A stretch of 64,000 nt of DNA from Enterocloster clostridioformis (GTDB lineage: Bacteria; Bacillota; Clostridia; Lachnospirales; Lachnospiraceae), in assembly GCF_020297485.1 (NCBI RefSeq), contig NZ_JAIWZC010000001.1:2976001-3040000 (forward strand). Direction: 5' to 3'. This document shows positions 18,435 through 28,494 of this stretch, in pieces (position 1 is the first letter of the stretch; every line of letters starts with the position of its first letter). A model generated the notes under the pieces. The model worked only from the letters and a program-made list of their open reading frames with translations. It was not told the DNA's origin and did not search any database. A program made the position numbers and the translations under genes.

Positions 18435-18611
18435 CTATAGCCTGTGGGAAAGCTGATTTTCAAACCGTCTGTTGGAATTAAAATCTGCCCTGTCATCCAT
18501 ACGGATCTGTTCAATAGTATTTTCATCAACTCCATGTTCACGCAATACTTTTTCTTCCCTTTCTTTCCAGATATGCCATTTTCTATCTTCACGTTCATGA
18601 TTATATGCCAT
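18435..18611 (-). CDS. Truncated sigma-like protein of conjugative elements (58 aa)
   Basis: The product begins MAYNHEREDRKWHIWKEREE and contains LREHGVDENTIEQI, the N-terminal signature of the sigma-factor-like regulators common in Firmicutes integrative elements. These are usually more than twice as long, so this is a 5' piece. GGAGGAAAAAAG precedes the ATG. Confidence 0.55.
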   Translation of the reverse strand: MAYNHEREDRKWHIWKEREEKVLREHGVDENTIEQIRMDDRADFNSNRRFENQLSHRL

Positions 18612-19116
18612 TCTTTTTTCCTCCAATTTGAATTGAGCAGGCTTCAGCCTGCGATACTTCTTGCCCATTAGGTCGAGAAGATTGCTGTTTAACAGGTGTA
18701 TAACTAATTCAAATTGGCAGGCGTTGAACGGCATCCAACCTTAGAAGCGCCTTACAGCGTATTTCTACAAAAAACGACAAAAGAAAATCCGCAAGGGCTG
18801 TAAAGCCTTTACGGATTTGAGATTTTCTATTTCTGTTATATGGAGATTCTACTTCTACATACAAGGTGCAGAATCCATTTGTGATGGCAAAGATTTTTTC
18901 AACTGGCAATCCGCCAATCTTTGAAAATATATTATATGGACAGCCGCCTTTCAAAAGCGTCTGCATTGCTGTTTTTAAAAAGCACATAAAAGAACACCCT
19001 CTGACTGGAAAACAGATTTTGAAGGGGTTCGTTATTATCTGGGCATAGAAAAATCGCCGTCAAAATTACCGTTTTTTTATTTGACGGACTTGCCGCTATT
19101 GTTCTTATAAAAGGAA
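18612..19116. other. No convincing gene; element debris
   Basis: Short reading frames here (for example 18709-18987 on the minus strand) lack a ribosome site and family resemblance. The stretch sits between fragments of an integrative element and probably belongs to it. Confidence 0.5.
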
Positions 19117-19159
19117 AGAGCCAATGCTCTGTGAATTTCCTCACAAAATCATTGGCTCT
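19117..19159 (-). terminator. Stem-loop terminator at the end of the KTR gene
   Basis: A perfect 10-bp stem AGAGCCAATG / CATTGGCTCT has a 23-base loop. On the minus strand it is followed by CTTTCCTTTT. Confidence 0.7.
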
Positions 19160-19341
19160 GTGTCTTTGCATCTGGCTCTGTAATGATGGTTATTTGGTAA
19201 GTAATTTTTTGCCTTAATCAAACTTTCCCGCCTGCACTTCGGACCGTATAGGGGATAATTTATCAGAACAGTATCGCCCCTAATCCTGTTGCGTGTCTTG
19301 CCGCCGCAGAGCGGGCATAATATCCATTCTATCTCATTCAT
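19141..19341 (-). pseudogene. Frameshifted cysteine-rich KTR-domain protein
   Basis: MNEIEWILCPLCGGKTR identifies the small zinc-ribbon KTR protein found in integrative elements. The second zinc knuckle reads YGPKC, where the family has YCPKC, so one ligand is lost. After residue 45 the frame is wrong: the usual ending TEPDAKTQS is present in another frame, ending at TGA 19151-19149. A one-base indel therefore separates them. Upstream (19342-19440) are the last about 30 codons of another truncated gene. Confidence 0.75.
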
Positions 19342-19442
19342 AATAATCACTCTAATTTTTCTTTTAACGCCGCAATCCATTGTTCGATTGCCTGTACCAA
19401 AAAAACTGCTGCTGTAAAACTGCCATACCAGTTACCGGAATA

Positions 19443-20560
19443 TCTGGTGCATCCAGGAACTGTGTTTCGGAGTATAGACAAAGCGGATCCGGTGGGAAGG
19501 GTCATGCAGGAAATCCGCCCGGCTTTCCATACTTTTAAGGATCCCTGTTTTCCCTTTTTTGCCCAGTTCCACGCCAAGGGCACAGGCTTCTGCCACAAAG
19601 CGGACAAGGGCTTCCGACTTATGGGTGTTTAGGCCATCGCATATAAATGTCCATGGGGCTTGCGGGTCTGTCCCTGCCAATGCTTTCACGGCTTCCACAA
19701 AATCCGCTTCTGTGCGTGTGGAGTTTAAATACGGCATTTCCATACGGCCCGTTGCAACATCAAAGAACCCGATGAGCTTGTCAGGATATTTATGTTCCAG
19801 CGCTTGTACCCCGGTCATTTCATCCGTGGAAACAATGTGTGCACCTTCCCGGCTTTGTTCCTGGGCACTCTGGTACAGGCCGCAGATTTCGTTTACTTTC
19901 CGCGCAAAAGATTCCGGGGCTTCCGTCTTTTCCGAAGAATGAAGCCAGTAACGGATTCTGTGGGGATGTAAATCTACCTCATTTTTAAAAAACGGCTGAC
20001 AGATTTCTCAGAAATCTGTTCAGCGATCCCCTGCTTTTTAATTTCTGCCACTAACAGCGGGAGGCTCCACTGGCTTACTTCGTACCCAAAATCATTTGGG
20101 CTGCTGCAAGCAAGGCCGATGATCCGCATGATCTGGTCCGGCGTAAAAACAGACGGGGCACCGGGGCGTTTTTTATCGGACAGGACTGCCCGTATCTCAT
20201 CTTCAAGCTTTTCCGGGGCGTCCATTTCAATCCTCCGCAAGGCTGGGAGCGCCGCGAGGAACCGACTGCGCCAGGTGGCAACATTATTATAATGAAGCCC
20301 GACCTGTGGTGCAATATTCTGGTTGAGTTCCCCCTGTGACGCAAGCAGGACAATGCTGGCTCTTTTGACCAGTCCTGACGGAAGGGAGCGGCTTTTTGAA
20401 AAAGCAGATAATATGTTTTTCATGGCATCAGATAAAACCGGGATAGTATCAATTGTTTTCCTTCGCATAATAACCCATCCATTCTTTAGTGATAGAATTA
20501 TTATGCACCGACTACAATAAAAAAGCAGCGTCTATTCATTATTATTTTGGCAATGCTGTA
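19443..20560 (-). mobile_element. IS630-B, truncated copy with inactive transposase
   Basis: It is closely similar to the complete IS630-B at 43706-45072. The transposase 3' end is cut off at about 19443, where it is fused to element debris. An internal deletion of about 60 bases removes the stretch after YPDKL. The first reading frame (19974-20468) and the T TTA AAA slip site are intact. The right terminus GCTGTA abuts CTAG at 20561. Confidence 0.85.
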
Positions 20561-20564
20561 CTAG

Positions 20565-20700
20565 TATAACTCGATTTTAATAAGTTTACATTATTATCCT
20601 GAAAACCAAGGGAAACGTGCGCCCAAAGCACGGACACGTAAGCCAAGAAATCAGATTACTACCAATGCTTAAATTGTAAGCTTATTTAAATCGAGTTATA
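20565..20700 (+). repeat. 136-bp MITE, copy a
   Basis: Termini TATAACTCGATTT and its complement are flanked by CTAG at 20561-20564 and 20701-20704. The sequence is identical to the copies at 42172-42307 (opposite orientation) and 51776-51911. Confidence 0.92.
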
Positions 20701-20783
20701 CTAGTCTATCAGCGGTGCTAAACCGTTTGCTTGAGTCATGGAGTTTTTTAAACTGTAAATTGGCTTACAATCCGTAAGCCAAT

Positions 20784-21494
20784 TTATTCAGACAACTCGC
20801 TTTCTATTTCTTCAACTGTCGGCAAGTTGCTTTTAAATTCCTCACGAAGCACCTTTGTTAATTCATATTCTGCAATTCCGATTGGCTGTGAAATATCATC
20901 AAGGGCATATTCCGCAACAACATCATCTTTATCTTTACAGATAAGTATACCTATTGTTGGATTGTCCTGTTCCGTTTTAATCTGTTTATTAACGGCGGTT
21001 ACATAAAAGTTTAATTTGCCTGCAAACTCTGGCTTGAATTTCTCTGTTTTTAACTCCACGACAACATAGCAATGGAGGCGGACATGGTAAAAAAGTAAAT
21101 CCATATCTTTCTCATCATATTTTTCTCTCAAAGTCAGAAAGTCAAAATTGTATGGATCTTTCAATGTCTGTTCAGCCAAATCAGATTGTGGCTCTGGTAA
21201 TTTTAGTTGAAAATTGGTAATAGCTTTGCCCTGTCTGTCATACAGACCGCCATCAATCTGATGCTCTAAAACAGTTCTGCTCCAACCATTATCCATCGTT
21301 TTCTGCACATAAAATAACGCTTCCGAAATATCTTTGCATTTATACATAATCCTTTGGTTATGTCCCCACGGAATCCCTTTTACCATTTTTTCAATCAGTT
21401 CCATTTGGCTTACAGCCTGTAAGCCATTTTCATCAGAGTTGTAAAACCTGTACCAATAACGTATGCTTTTTAAGTTTTGTACCAAAGATTTCAT
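20784..21494 (-). pseudogene. DUF1016 / YhcG-like nuclease, truncated and internally deleted
   Basis: The 236-aa frame contains DPYNFDFLTL and then MDLLFYHVRLHCYVVVELK, the PDDEXK core of DUF1016 proteins (Asp of DLLFYH, Glu-x-Lys of VELK). About 35 residues usually found between REKYDEKD and DLLFYH are missing in frame, and the N-terminal domain (over 100 residues) is absent. Family members accompany restriction-modification loci or act on foreign DNA. This copy is probably inactive. Confidence 0.78.
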
Positions 21495-21628
21495 TGTAGA
21501 TTCCTCCAGTATATTTAATTATTCCTACAAATTCATCATATCCAACCGTCATTACAAATACTTATAGATGCCCAAAGGGACACTTCCTTATGTGAAGTGT
21601 CTTGGTGTCTTTTTTTATGTTACCATTT

Positions 21629-21841
21629 GTAAGTAGGTAATAATCAGTATCTGCAAATTTCCATCCACATTTGATAAGATAAGTTCAAATGATGGAGGTG
21701 ATACCAATAAATACGAATGACAATGCAGTCTCAAAGGCTGACCTTTGGGCAGACCGGTTCCATGCTTTTCAGGAAAGCGGTTTATCCCGCAAAGAATGGT
21801 GTCAGCAGAATGGAATCCCACAGCCTACACTGGGTTACTGG
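21629..21841 (+). mobile_element. IS66 left-end fragment with start of tnpA
   Basis: It is nearly identical to the left 210 bases of the complete copies, beginning at the terminal repeat GTAAGTAGGTAATAATC. It breaks off within tnpA at TTACTGG. The joint at 21842 starts the remnant of a second IS66 type. Confidence 0.9.
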
Positions 21842-22171
21842 GTGAGCGCTTAATTATTGGGTAGCTATACATTCCTTACTTTATCGCTCATAATGATAGC
21901 AAATAGATTTTTACTCCACTTCCTTGATAGGAAAGTTGAAATTCACTACAATTGGAGGTTTCACTATGAGCAGTAAACGTACTCCAGGGCGCTCTCTGGA
22001 TGAATGGATGGAACTGGTAACAGAATGCAGGCAGAGTGGACTGACGGATGCTGCGTGATGTATCGAACACGGGATTTCTCCCAGCTGTTTTTACAATGCA
22101 GTTACCCGTCTTCGCAAAAAAGCCTGTCAAATACCAGAACCTCGGAATACTCAGAGGCAGTGCTCTTGCTG
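21842..22171 (+). pseudogene. Second IS66-type element: left end and frameshifted tnpA
   Basis: It starts with GTGAGCGCTTAAT, related to the terminus at 30057. From ATG 21966 it reads SSKRTPGRSLDEWMELV, then after a frameshift near 22058 WCIEHGISPSCFYNAV, the helix-turn-helix of IS66 TnpA. GGAGG precedes the ATG. It is decayed. Confidence 0.65.
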
Positions 22172-22563
22172 ATTCTATCTGTTATTGATCTCTTGATTTG
22201 ACCGAAGTCTGCTCTACTTGCCTGTCTGGGATTTGACCTGTATAATGGCGGTAACATTATACAGAAAGAAAAAAGTCCCAGGGAACCTCTCCTGCAAGGA
22301 GGATTCTGATATTACTTCCGGATTAACGGGTACCTGAAATCCATTGGGTACCGATTCCTGGGATTCAGTGAGGAACTGCTGAATACCCGGCTGTCTCTGC
22401 TCGAATATTTACGCTTATCAAACGACAGATGGCTGGAAGCCATTCTCCGTATGATATATAACTCGGGAGGGGGGGCTTCCTGAGGATGATACCCTTGCAC
22501 CTGCTTTGTTTTTACTGTCATTTTTGCATGGTGTATCCTTAGCTCAAGGAGGTGCATAAAGCC
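22172..22563. other. Unassigned remnant sequence
   Basis: No intact gene is present. A plus-strand stretch reads RINGYLKSIGYRFLGF and continues to about 22480, which may be a fragment of an element protein I do not recognise. A ribosome site GGAGGTGC for the next gene ends the stretch. Confidence 0.4.
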
Positions 22564-23601
22564 ATGCGGACAACAGTAAAAGACGTAAACTGGCAGGACC
22601 AGCAGGCTTTGATCCGTTATACACTGATCGCACCCTTGCTGGATGAAACACTGGATCCTGCCAAACGCAGCAGCCTGCGCCGTAAGATTGCTGAAGAATC
22701 CCGGGTTTCAGAAAGAAGCCTGTATCGTTATGTTGCGGCATACCATGAAAAAGGGGTTGCCGGGTTAAAACCGGTCGCCGGTGAACGGAGTCTTTCCAAA
22801 AAGCTCCCGGAGAACTACCTCAGGATCGTGGAACAGGCAATACAGCTAAAAAAGGAAGTTCCAAGGCGTTCCGTAGAACAGATCATTTTCATCCTTGAGC
22901 AGGAAAACTGGGCAGAACCCGGGGTACTGAAACGCTCTACGCTTGGGCGCTGCCTTTACCGCGCCGGATTTGGTGTGAAACAGATGCAGATGTGTCAGGA
23001 TGCACGCGGAAGTTCATCCAAACGCTTCTGTAAGCCCCACCGGATGATGCTGCTGCAGGGAGACATTAAATATGGCTGCAAGCTGCCAATCGGTAAAAAC
23101 GGTGCCATGGTACAGACGTATCTGTCTTCTGCCATTGATGACCATTCCCGGTACGTTATCCAGTCACAGTTTTATGATAACCAGGAAGAAAGCATCGTGG
23201 AGGATACCTTCCGTAAGGTGATCCTGAAAGCCGGGAAATTTGACACAGCATATTTCGACAATGGCTCCCAGTATGTCGCAAAGCAGTTAAAGCTGTCACT
23301 TGCAAAGCTTGGCATAACTGTCCGCCATGCGCCCGCAAGAAGCGGAAAATCCAAAGGGAAAATGGAAAAATTCCATCAGGTGGCGGACGCTTTCCTGCGG
23401 GAAGTAAAAATCCATAAGGTCAAGACACTGGAGGAGTTAAACAGCTACTGGGGCATGTATCTTGAAGAATACTATCACAAGGCAGATATCGAACTCGCAA
23501 TGGAAGACATAACCGACGAACTTAAGCTTCTCCAAGAGCATTTGAATACATGCAGTGGCAGGCTACCTGAGCAGGTTAAGGTCAAACTTAGAGGTCATTA
23601 A
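22564..23601 (+). pseudogene. DDE (rve-type) transposase, C-terminally truncated
   Basis: From ATG 22564 (AAGGAGGTGC upstream) the product has an N-terminal helix-turn-helix (VSERSLYRYVAAYHEKG), then a retroviral-integrase-like core: QGDIKYG, SSAIDDHSRYV, AYFDNGSQY and the Glu in KGKMEKFHQ. After LEEYYHKADIE about residue 315 the sequence no longer resembles the family and stops 30 residues later, where members normally continue for 100 or more residues with a Mu-type domain. It is probably a deletion fusion and inactive. Confidence 0.7.
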
Positions 23602-23803
23602 CAGCAAAGAAAGAGAATAATCAAAGGATAGATCATTCTATTTGGAGCCAAGATATAACATCATGGCTCCCGTCATCGGATGGCTGGCTCTCGATAACGG
23701 ATCCTGTGGCTCTATCACATGAGATTGGGTGGCTCCTCCACCGCAGAATATTCACCGCTTTGCGGCCTGTGTTATTTCAGGTACGCACTATGGTGCGTTT
23801 ACA
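23602..23803. mobile_element. IS21-type end remnant
   Basis: The GGCTC-rich segment 23650-23755 (GTGGCTCCTCCACCGCAGAA, then TATTCACC) resembles the right end of the IS21 at 63455-63530. No gene is present. Confidence 0.5.
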
Positions 23804-24661
23804 AGAAATCCCCCAGCACTTACCGGGGGAAGATCTGTCTTTTACTTTTTAAGTTTGCTGCGGCAATCATCAGGCAGATTGGAGGACCATGGGAGAAGCT
23901 CCAGCATTTCTTCCTTTGCCGGAAACGCACCGAGTTCTTTCATCTTTTCCATCACATATGTGAGATAGTTGTATGGCTTCAGTCCATTCAGAAGCGCAGT
24001 TTCTGTGATGCTGTACACAGTCGCACTGGCCTGTGCCCCGCGGATGCTTTTGGCAAACAGCCAGCTGCGTCTCCCTATGGCAAAATTTTTCAGTGCCCGC
24101 TCTGCAGCTAGATTGTCAATACTCAGATGGCCATCTTCCAGATACCTTTTCAGATAGGTTTCCTGGTTCAGCGTATACAGGACCGCCTCTCCGATCTTAG
24201 AAGATCTGTCCACAGCATCCTCCAGGGTATGAAGCCACTCAAAGAAAGCCTCTAAAAGCGGCTTTGCCTGCTTTTGACGCTCTTCATACCTTTCTTCCGG
24301 TGACTTGTCACGGATCATCTCTTCGATCTTATAGAACATCCCGATCCGTTCCATTGCCTGATATGCGGTTGTTTCCTTCAGCTGCTCTTTGGTAAAGTCC
24401 TTTTTCAAAACGGTCAGGGATTCATCAAATCTGCGCCTCGCATGGGCCATGCATCCTGTCACGGTGATCCTTTCCGGAAGGCTGTGGTATGCCTGGTATC
24501 CATCGCAGGTGAAATATCCCTGGTACTGATCCCCAAGGAATTCCACCGGATGATATCCCGCCCGGGTTCTTTCGTATCCTAATCTCCCGAAAAAATTATA
24601 CACAACCAGCTCACTGATGTTGTGAATCCATTGAAAATACTAGGTTTTTAAGCATTCTCTC

Positions 24662-24718
24662 TTTACAAATATGTGTATAAATTATATAATACAAGAAGAA
24701 ATATTATACACATATTTG
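24662..24718 (+). promoter_or_regulatory. IS1634-like promoter enclosed by a perfect 15-bp inverted repeat
   Basis: TTTACA (24662-24667) and TATAAT (24685-24690) have a 17-bp spacer. CAAATATGTGTATAA (24666-24680) and its exact complement (24704-24718) flank the -10. The repeat contains the TATGTGTATAA of the element termini, so the transposase may bind and repress here. Confidence 0.7.
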
Positions 24719-24731
24719 AAGGAGCCGCGCC

Positions 24732-26282
24732 ATGTCGTCATTGGTTTATGTCAAAAATCCAAATGGTAAAATCTATGTATATAGCAACGTTTCAGTTTAT
24801 GATAAGGAAACCAAAAAGGTCAAACATATTCGCAAGAGCATCGGGCATCTGGATCCGGCAACAGGCGAAGTGGTTCCCAACCGCAGGAAAGGCGATATTG
24901 CCCGCAAAAAGGCTGAAACGAAAGAACCTGCTGGCCGCTGTGTTGTTGAAAACACCGGCATACAGTCCCTTTTGGATAAAGCTGTTTCAGACATAGGACT
25001 GACGGTACCGCTCACCGCAGTTTTTCCAGACGACTGGAAACGCATATTGACGTGCGCGTATTACCTTGTCAGCGAAGGCGGGGCATTATGTCATATTGAA
25101 CAGTGGCAGCGGATGTATCCGCCACCATGCCGTTCTCTGCTTGCAAGCCGGCGGGTGAGTGAACTCCTTGTAAGGATCACGCCTGCGCTGCAGCAGAACT
25201 TTTTCAGCAGGTGGATTGATGTAAACCGCCAGAAAGATGTCTATGCAATGGACATCACCAGTGTATCCTCCTACAGCGAATTGATTGACTTTGTCCGTTG
25301 GGGATACAACCGTGATGGGGAAAAACTGCCCCAGATCAACCTCCTTATGCTCACCGGCGTCACTTCCCATATGCCGCTGTATTACAGGATTATTCCCGGC
25401 AGCATAAAGGATGTGAACACCCTGGAGGACAGCATAGCGAATATATCCGTTTTGGACAGTCCGACCTGTCATTTTGTCATGGATAAAGGCTTTTATAGTG
25501 AACCGAACCTTGACGCAATGTATGCCAGTCATAAGAAGTTCCTGGTCGGAGTGCCTTTTACGGTCGGTTTCGCTTGCAAGGCAGTAGAACGCTACAGGGA
25601 TAGCATCCGTTCACATCACAATTACTGTGCAGTCTTTGGGGACGAACTGTACGCGGTCACGGAATCTTCCACGTGGAAAGGGCAACGATTCTATATCCAC
25701 GTCTACCATGATAGTTTCAAGGCGGCGACAGACGAACGGAATTTTGACCATATCCTGCACTGCTGTTATGAAGAACTTATGGCTGGCAGACACGTAAAGG
25801 AGCATGCCTCGTATTACAATAAGTTTTTTCAGGTTCACAAAACACCTGTAAGGGGCATCAGGGTGGATTACAACGAGGAAGCCATCAGCAGGCATAAAAG
25901 GAACCATATCGGCTGGTTCGTGCTTGTAAGCAATCACATCAAGGATAAGACGAAAGCTCTTGAGGTGTATCGCGACAAGGATGCTGTTGAAAAATGTTTC
26001 GATGACCTCAAAAATGATCTTGACATGAAGCGTTTACGTATCCATTCGGCGGCAGCCATGGAAGGCAGGATTTTCATACAGTTTATAGCACTCCTGATCA
26101 CAACCCGGTTAAAGCAGGTGATGAATGCGGCTGGATGGTTTAAAAATCATGACCTTCAAAAAGTAATAAGCGAAATGAAAACTGTCCGCAGTGTTAGTAT
26201 AAATGGAACACGAAAAAAATACACCACTGAGCTTACCCCATTTCAAAAAGACATTTATGAGCTATATGGGTTGACCCCCTAA
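24732..26282 (+). CDS. IS1634-like (IS4 superfamily) transposase
   Basis: The 516-aa product shows the IS4/IS1634 layout: the N-terminal SSLVYVKNPNGKIYVY region, first catalytic Asp in AMDITSVSSYS, second in HFVMDKGFYSE, and the Glu region in DAVEKCFDDLKND near 415. AAGGAGCCGCGCC precedes ATG 24732. The gene is intact and the element has an exact target duplication, so it may be active. A second copy runs off the left edge of the window. Confidence 0.92.
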   Translation: MSSLVYVKNPNGKIYVYSNVSVYDKETKKVKHIRKSIGHLDPATGEVVPNRRKGDIARKKAETKEPAGRCVVENTGIQSLLDKAVSDIGLTVPLTAVFPDDWKRILTCAYYLVSEGGALCHIEQWQRMYPPPCRSLLASRRVSELLVRITPALQQNFFSRWIDVNRQKDVYAMDITSVSSYSELIDFVRWGYNRDGEKLPQINLLMLTGVTSHMPLYYRIIPGSIKDVNTLEDSIANISVLDSPTCHFVMDKGFYSEPNLDAMYASHKKFLVGVPFTVGFACKAVERYRDSIRSHHNYCAVFGDELYAVTESSTWKGQRFYIHVYHDSFKAATDERNFDHILHCCYEELMAGRHVKEHASYYNKFFQVHKTPVRGIRVDYNEEAISRHKRNHIGWFVLVSNHIKDKTKALEVYRDKDAVEKCFDDLKNDLDMKRLRIHSAAAMEGRIFIQFIALLITTRLKQVMNAAGWFKNHDLQKVISEMKTVRSVSINGTRKKYTTELTPFQKDIYELYGLTP

Positions 26283-27379
26283 ATATGTGTATAATTTGGA
26301 CGGGATTTTAGGTCGTATTGGAAGAGGACCATCCGGGGTGCGCCGCTGTATTCATCAGTGAGATAGACCCACATCCAGTTCTGGGTGGAACCTTTCTGTT
26401 CCGGCTCATCGATTACCTGAACACGGGTTTCATCCCCATGAGCGTACCGGCTCCGGAGGAATTCTTCCTTCATCAGTTCATAAAGCGGCTGCAGATACCG
26501 GTCCGCACACTGGATGATCCAATTCGCCATGGTCTTTGTGGAAAGGTTCAGGCCGTAACGGGCGAATTCCCGTTCCTGACGCGCAAGGGGCATGCCGCCC
26601 ACATACTTTGCGTTCATGATGCCTGCCGCCAGGGATGGTGTTGCCACACTGCCTTTGAGAAGGGAAGGCGCCTTTTCCGGACGTTTCATCGCCCCGCATT
26701 TCGGGCAGCTGTAAACATAGGCGGCCTCCTCCGCCACTTCAAACCGTGCAGGCACAAACTTCAGGCGCTTCACCGTCTCTTTTGTCACGACTTTATATTT
26801 GGTATTGCAGTCCGGACAGTTTCGGTCCGCGCCGGTCAGCTTATACTCAATTACTTCCGTTGTCTCAAAGGCGGAAAGATCTTCCTCCTTTTTGCCGGAA
26901 CGTTTCTTTCTTTTATAGGAAGACGGATGGATCTCCTCCATTTCCGGCTCCGGCGCATCAGGCTCTGCTTCCTGCTCTGCCTCGTTAAAAAGGTTCAGCT
27001 GCGTATAGCCATCCGCATATTTTTCGCTGGATGGGCCAAACTGTTTCCGCTGCGCAAGAGTCAGACGGTCAGAAAGCATCGCGTTCAGGAATTCCAGTTC
27101 CCTTGTTTTTTCTTCGAGGATCTGGATCTTTGTTTCCTGTTTCTGATAATGCTCCCGCATGGTTTTCATCAGGGAGATGATATCCTCCCTGCTCATCTTG
27201 TTCAGTTGTTCCTCTGTAAAAAGCGGATCCATAACACAGCCTCAACTTTCTGAAATCTCTGCCAGAAAGTATACCAGAAAAAGCATTCCGTTCCTATAGG
27301 AAACTGCATTCCGGGACGGAGGAAAATCCGCCCAAAACAAAGTGATTTTCGGCTTTTTGCGAATTGACAGGATCCGGGC

Positions 27380-27733
27380 TCATATGACGATCTTCGGGTG
27401 ACGTTCTTCAAATGCGCCGCTGGGGTTCAGGGATAAACCATCGCACAGCCAATGGATCTCTTTCAGCGTAACTTTCTGCAGTTCATCCGGTGTGTCAGGC
27501 CAATGGAAGGAATCGCGGTCCAGCCGTTTCATCAGGATCCAAAACCCTGACCCGTCCCACTGAAGGATCTTGAGCAATGTGCGCCTGCGATTGCAGAACG
27601 CGAACATACAGCGGGAGTACGGATCGAGATGGAATTTCAGTTTGATGATGGCCGCTAAACCAGTGCAGCTCTTCCGGAGGTCCGTGCAGCCACATGCCAG
27701 ATAGACCGTAGTACTTCCGGAAAAATCAAGCAT
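27380..27733 (-). CDS. tnpB: IS66 TnpB accessory protein (copy 1)
   Basis: The 117-aa product begins MLDFSGSTTVYLACGCTDLR and carries the usual IS66 Orf2 core (CNRRRTLLKILQWDGSGFW). Its start overlaps the end of tnpA by 8 bases. Needed for transposition in IS66 elements; the biochemical role is not settled. Confidence 0.92.
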   Translation of the reverse strand: MLDFSGSTTVYLACGCTDLRKSCTGLAAIIKLKFHLDPYSRCMFAFCNRRRTLLKILQWDGSGFWILMKRLDRDSFHWPDTPDELQKVTLKEIHWLCDGLSLNPSGAFEERHPKIVI

Positions 27734-28097
27734 AGTTCTTTAAGGCCTGAAGCAGGGCAGTCAACAGTCTGGCTGGACAGTCCGCAGCAGCTTCAATCCG
27801 GATATTTTCCGGGAGACAGAGCATCACAGGAGGTTTTCCTGTACCTGCTGTACTGAAATGGAGTTCATGTTCCGAAGGGAGCTTTGCAAACACCGGATCA
27901 GAAGCACTTTCTGTCTCAGCTGCTTCTGACTGGAGCTTTCGGATCCAGTAACCCAGTGTAGACTGTGGGATTCCATTCTGCTGACACCATTCTTTGCGGG
28001 ATAAACCGCTTTCCTGAAAAGCATGGAACCGGTCTGCCCAAAGGTCAGCCTTTGAGGTTACATTGTCATTCGTATTTATTGGTATCACCTCCATCAT
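27726..28097 (-). CDS. tnpA: IS66 TnpA accessory protein (copy 1)
   Basis: The 123-aa product has an N-terminal helix-turn-helix (SGLSRKEWCQQNGIPQSTLG). Upstream lies the IS66 left terminal repeat ending at 28157. The gene is intact, although tnpC of the same element is broken. Confidence 0.9.
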   Translation of the reverse strand: MMEVIPINTNDNVTSKADLWADRFHAFQESGLSRKEWCQQNGIPQSTLGYWIRKLQSEAAETESASDPVFAKLPSEHELHFSTAGTGKPPVMLCLPENIRIEAAADCPARLLTALLQALKNYA

Positions 28098-28157
28098 TTG
28101 AACTTATCTTATCAAATGTGGATGGAAATTTGCAGATACTGATTATTACCTACTTAC

Positions 28158-28380
28158 TTAGAAAAAGATGAAATTTCCCGTTTAGTATTTGTAGTAGAAT
28201 AAGTCATAAGGGATCCTCCGATTTTTGTTTAGTGGTTTTTTGCTTAGACACCATAATTCTACTACAAAGTCGGTAAGGATTCCTTATATTTTAGGCATTA
28301 AAAATAGTTGTGTATAACTAATTCTGTCAAATAGCAGGTATGTGGATAGAACTACGGTAACTTAAGAAGTATATACAGCC
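28158..28380. other. Non-coding AT-rich stretch with a 12-bp inverted repeat
   Basis: TTGTAGTAGAAT (28189-28200) and its complement (28256-28267) are 55 bases apart, possibly an old element end or a regulatory structure. No gene seen. Confidence 0.45.
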
Positions 28381-28409
28381 TTGATTTTTCAGGTAAAATC
28401 AGCTATAAT
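28381..28409 (+). promoter_or_regulatory. Promoter of the SecB-like module with overlapping dyad
   Basis: TTGATT (28381-28386) and TATAAT (28404-28409) are separated by exactly 17 bases. The dyad TGATTTT-TCAGGT-AAAATCA (28382-28401) overlaps the -35 and spacer and looks like an operator. Confidence 0.75.
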
Positions 28410-28494
28410 TTATTAAAACATTTGTTCGATCTAGCTTTTTTCTCCGGGAGGGGGTATAATTTGAGTATATTAATATAAAAAAGGATATACTTTA

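Larger units (their letters stand above)
24578..26312 (+). mobile_element. Complete IS1634-like element (1735 bp)
   Basis: Imperfect terminal repeats begin CCTAAtcTCCCG at the left and read CGGGATTTTAGG at the right, both followed inward by AATTATACACA. It is flanked by a direct 6-bp duplication TCGTAT (24572-24577 and 26313-26318) in IS66 tnpC. One transposase gene. Confidence 0.95.
23842..27232 (-). pseudogene. tnpC: IS66 tnpC (DDE transposase) split by IS1634-like insertion
   Basis: The two halves, 27232-26313 (N-terminal zinc finger CPDCNTKYKVV and start of the DDE domain) and 24577-23842 (FLGDQYQGYFTCDGYQAYH to CRSKLKK), together equal the intact 549-aa protein at 38669-40318. Removing the insertion and one TCGTAT restores the frame, so this is a recent, purely insertional inactivation. 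Confidence 0.92.
23804..28157 (-). mobile_element. IS66 copy 1 (right terminus lost, interrupted by IS1634-like element)
   Basis: The left terminal repeat (minus strand GTAAGTAGG, ending at 28157) is intact. The last about 35 bases beyond tnpC are missing at 23804. It carries tnpA, tnpB and a tnpC cut by an IS1634-like insertion at 24578-26312 with the 6-bp duplication TCGTAT. Confidence 0.9.

Noticed and set aside
18709..18987. 92-codon minus-strand frame
   Set aside because: No ribosome site and no recognisable protein pattern.
386..24577. Composite transposon bounded by the two IS1634-like copies
   Set aside because: The right copy has its own 6-bp duplication in IS66 tnpC, so it arrived as a single element.
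26318..27253. Recurring 310-356-codon frames antisense to IS66 tnpC (also 33790-34815 and 39269-40339)
   Set aside because: They copy the mirror of tnpC in every IS66 and have no ribosome site or family resemblance.
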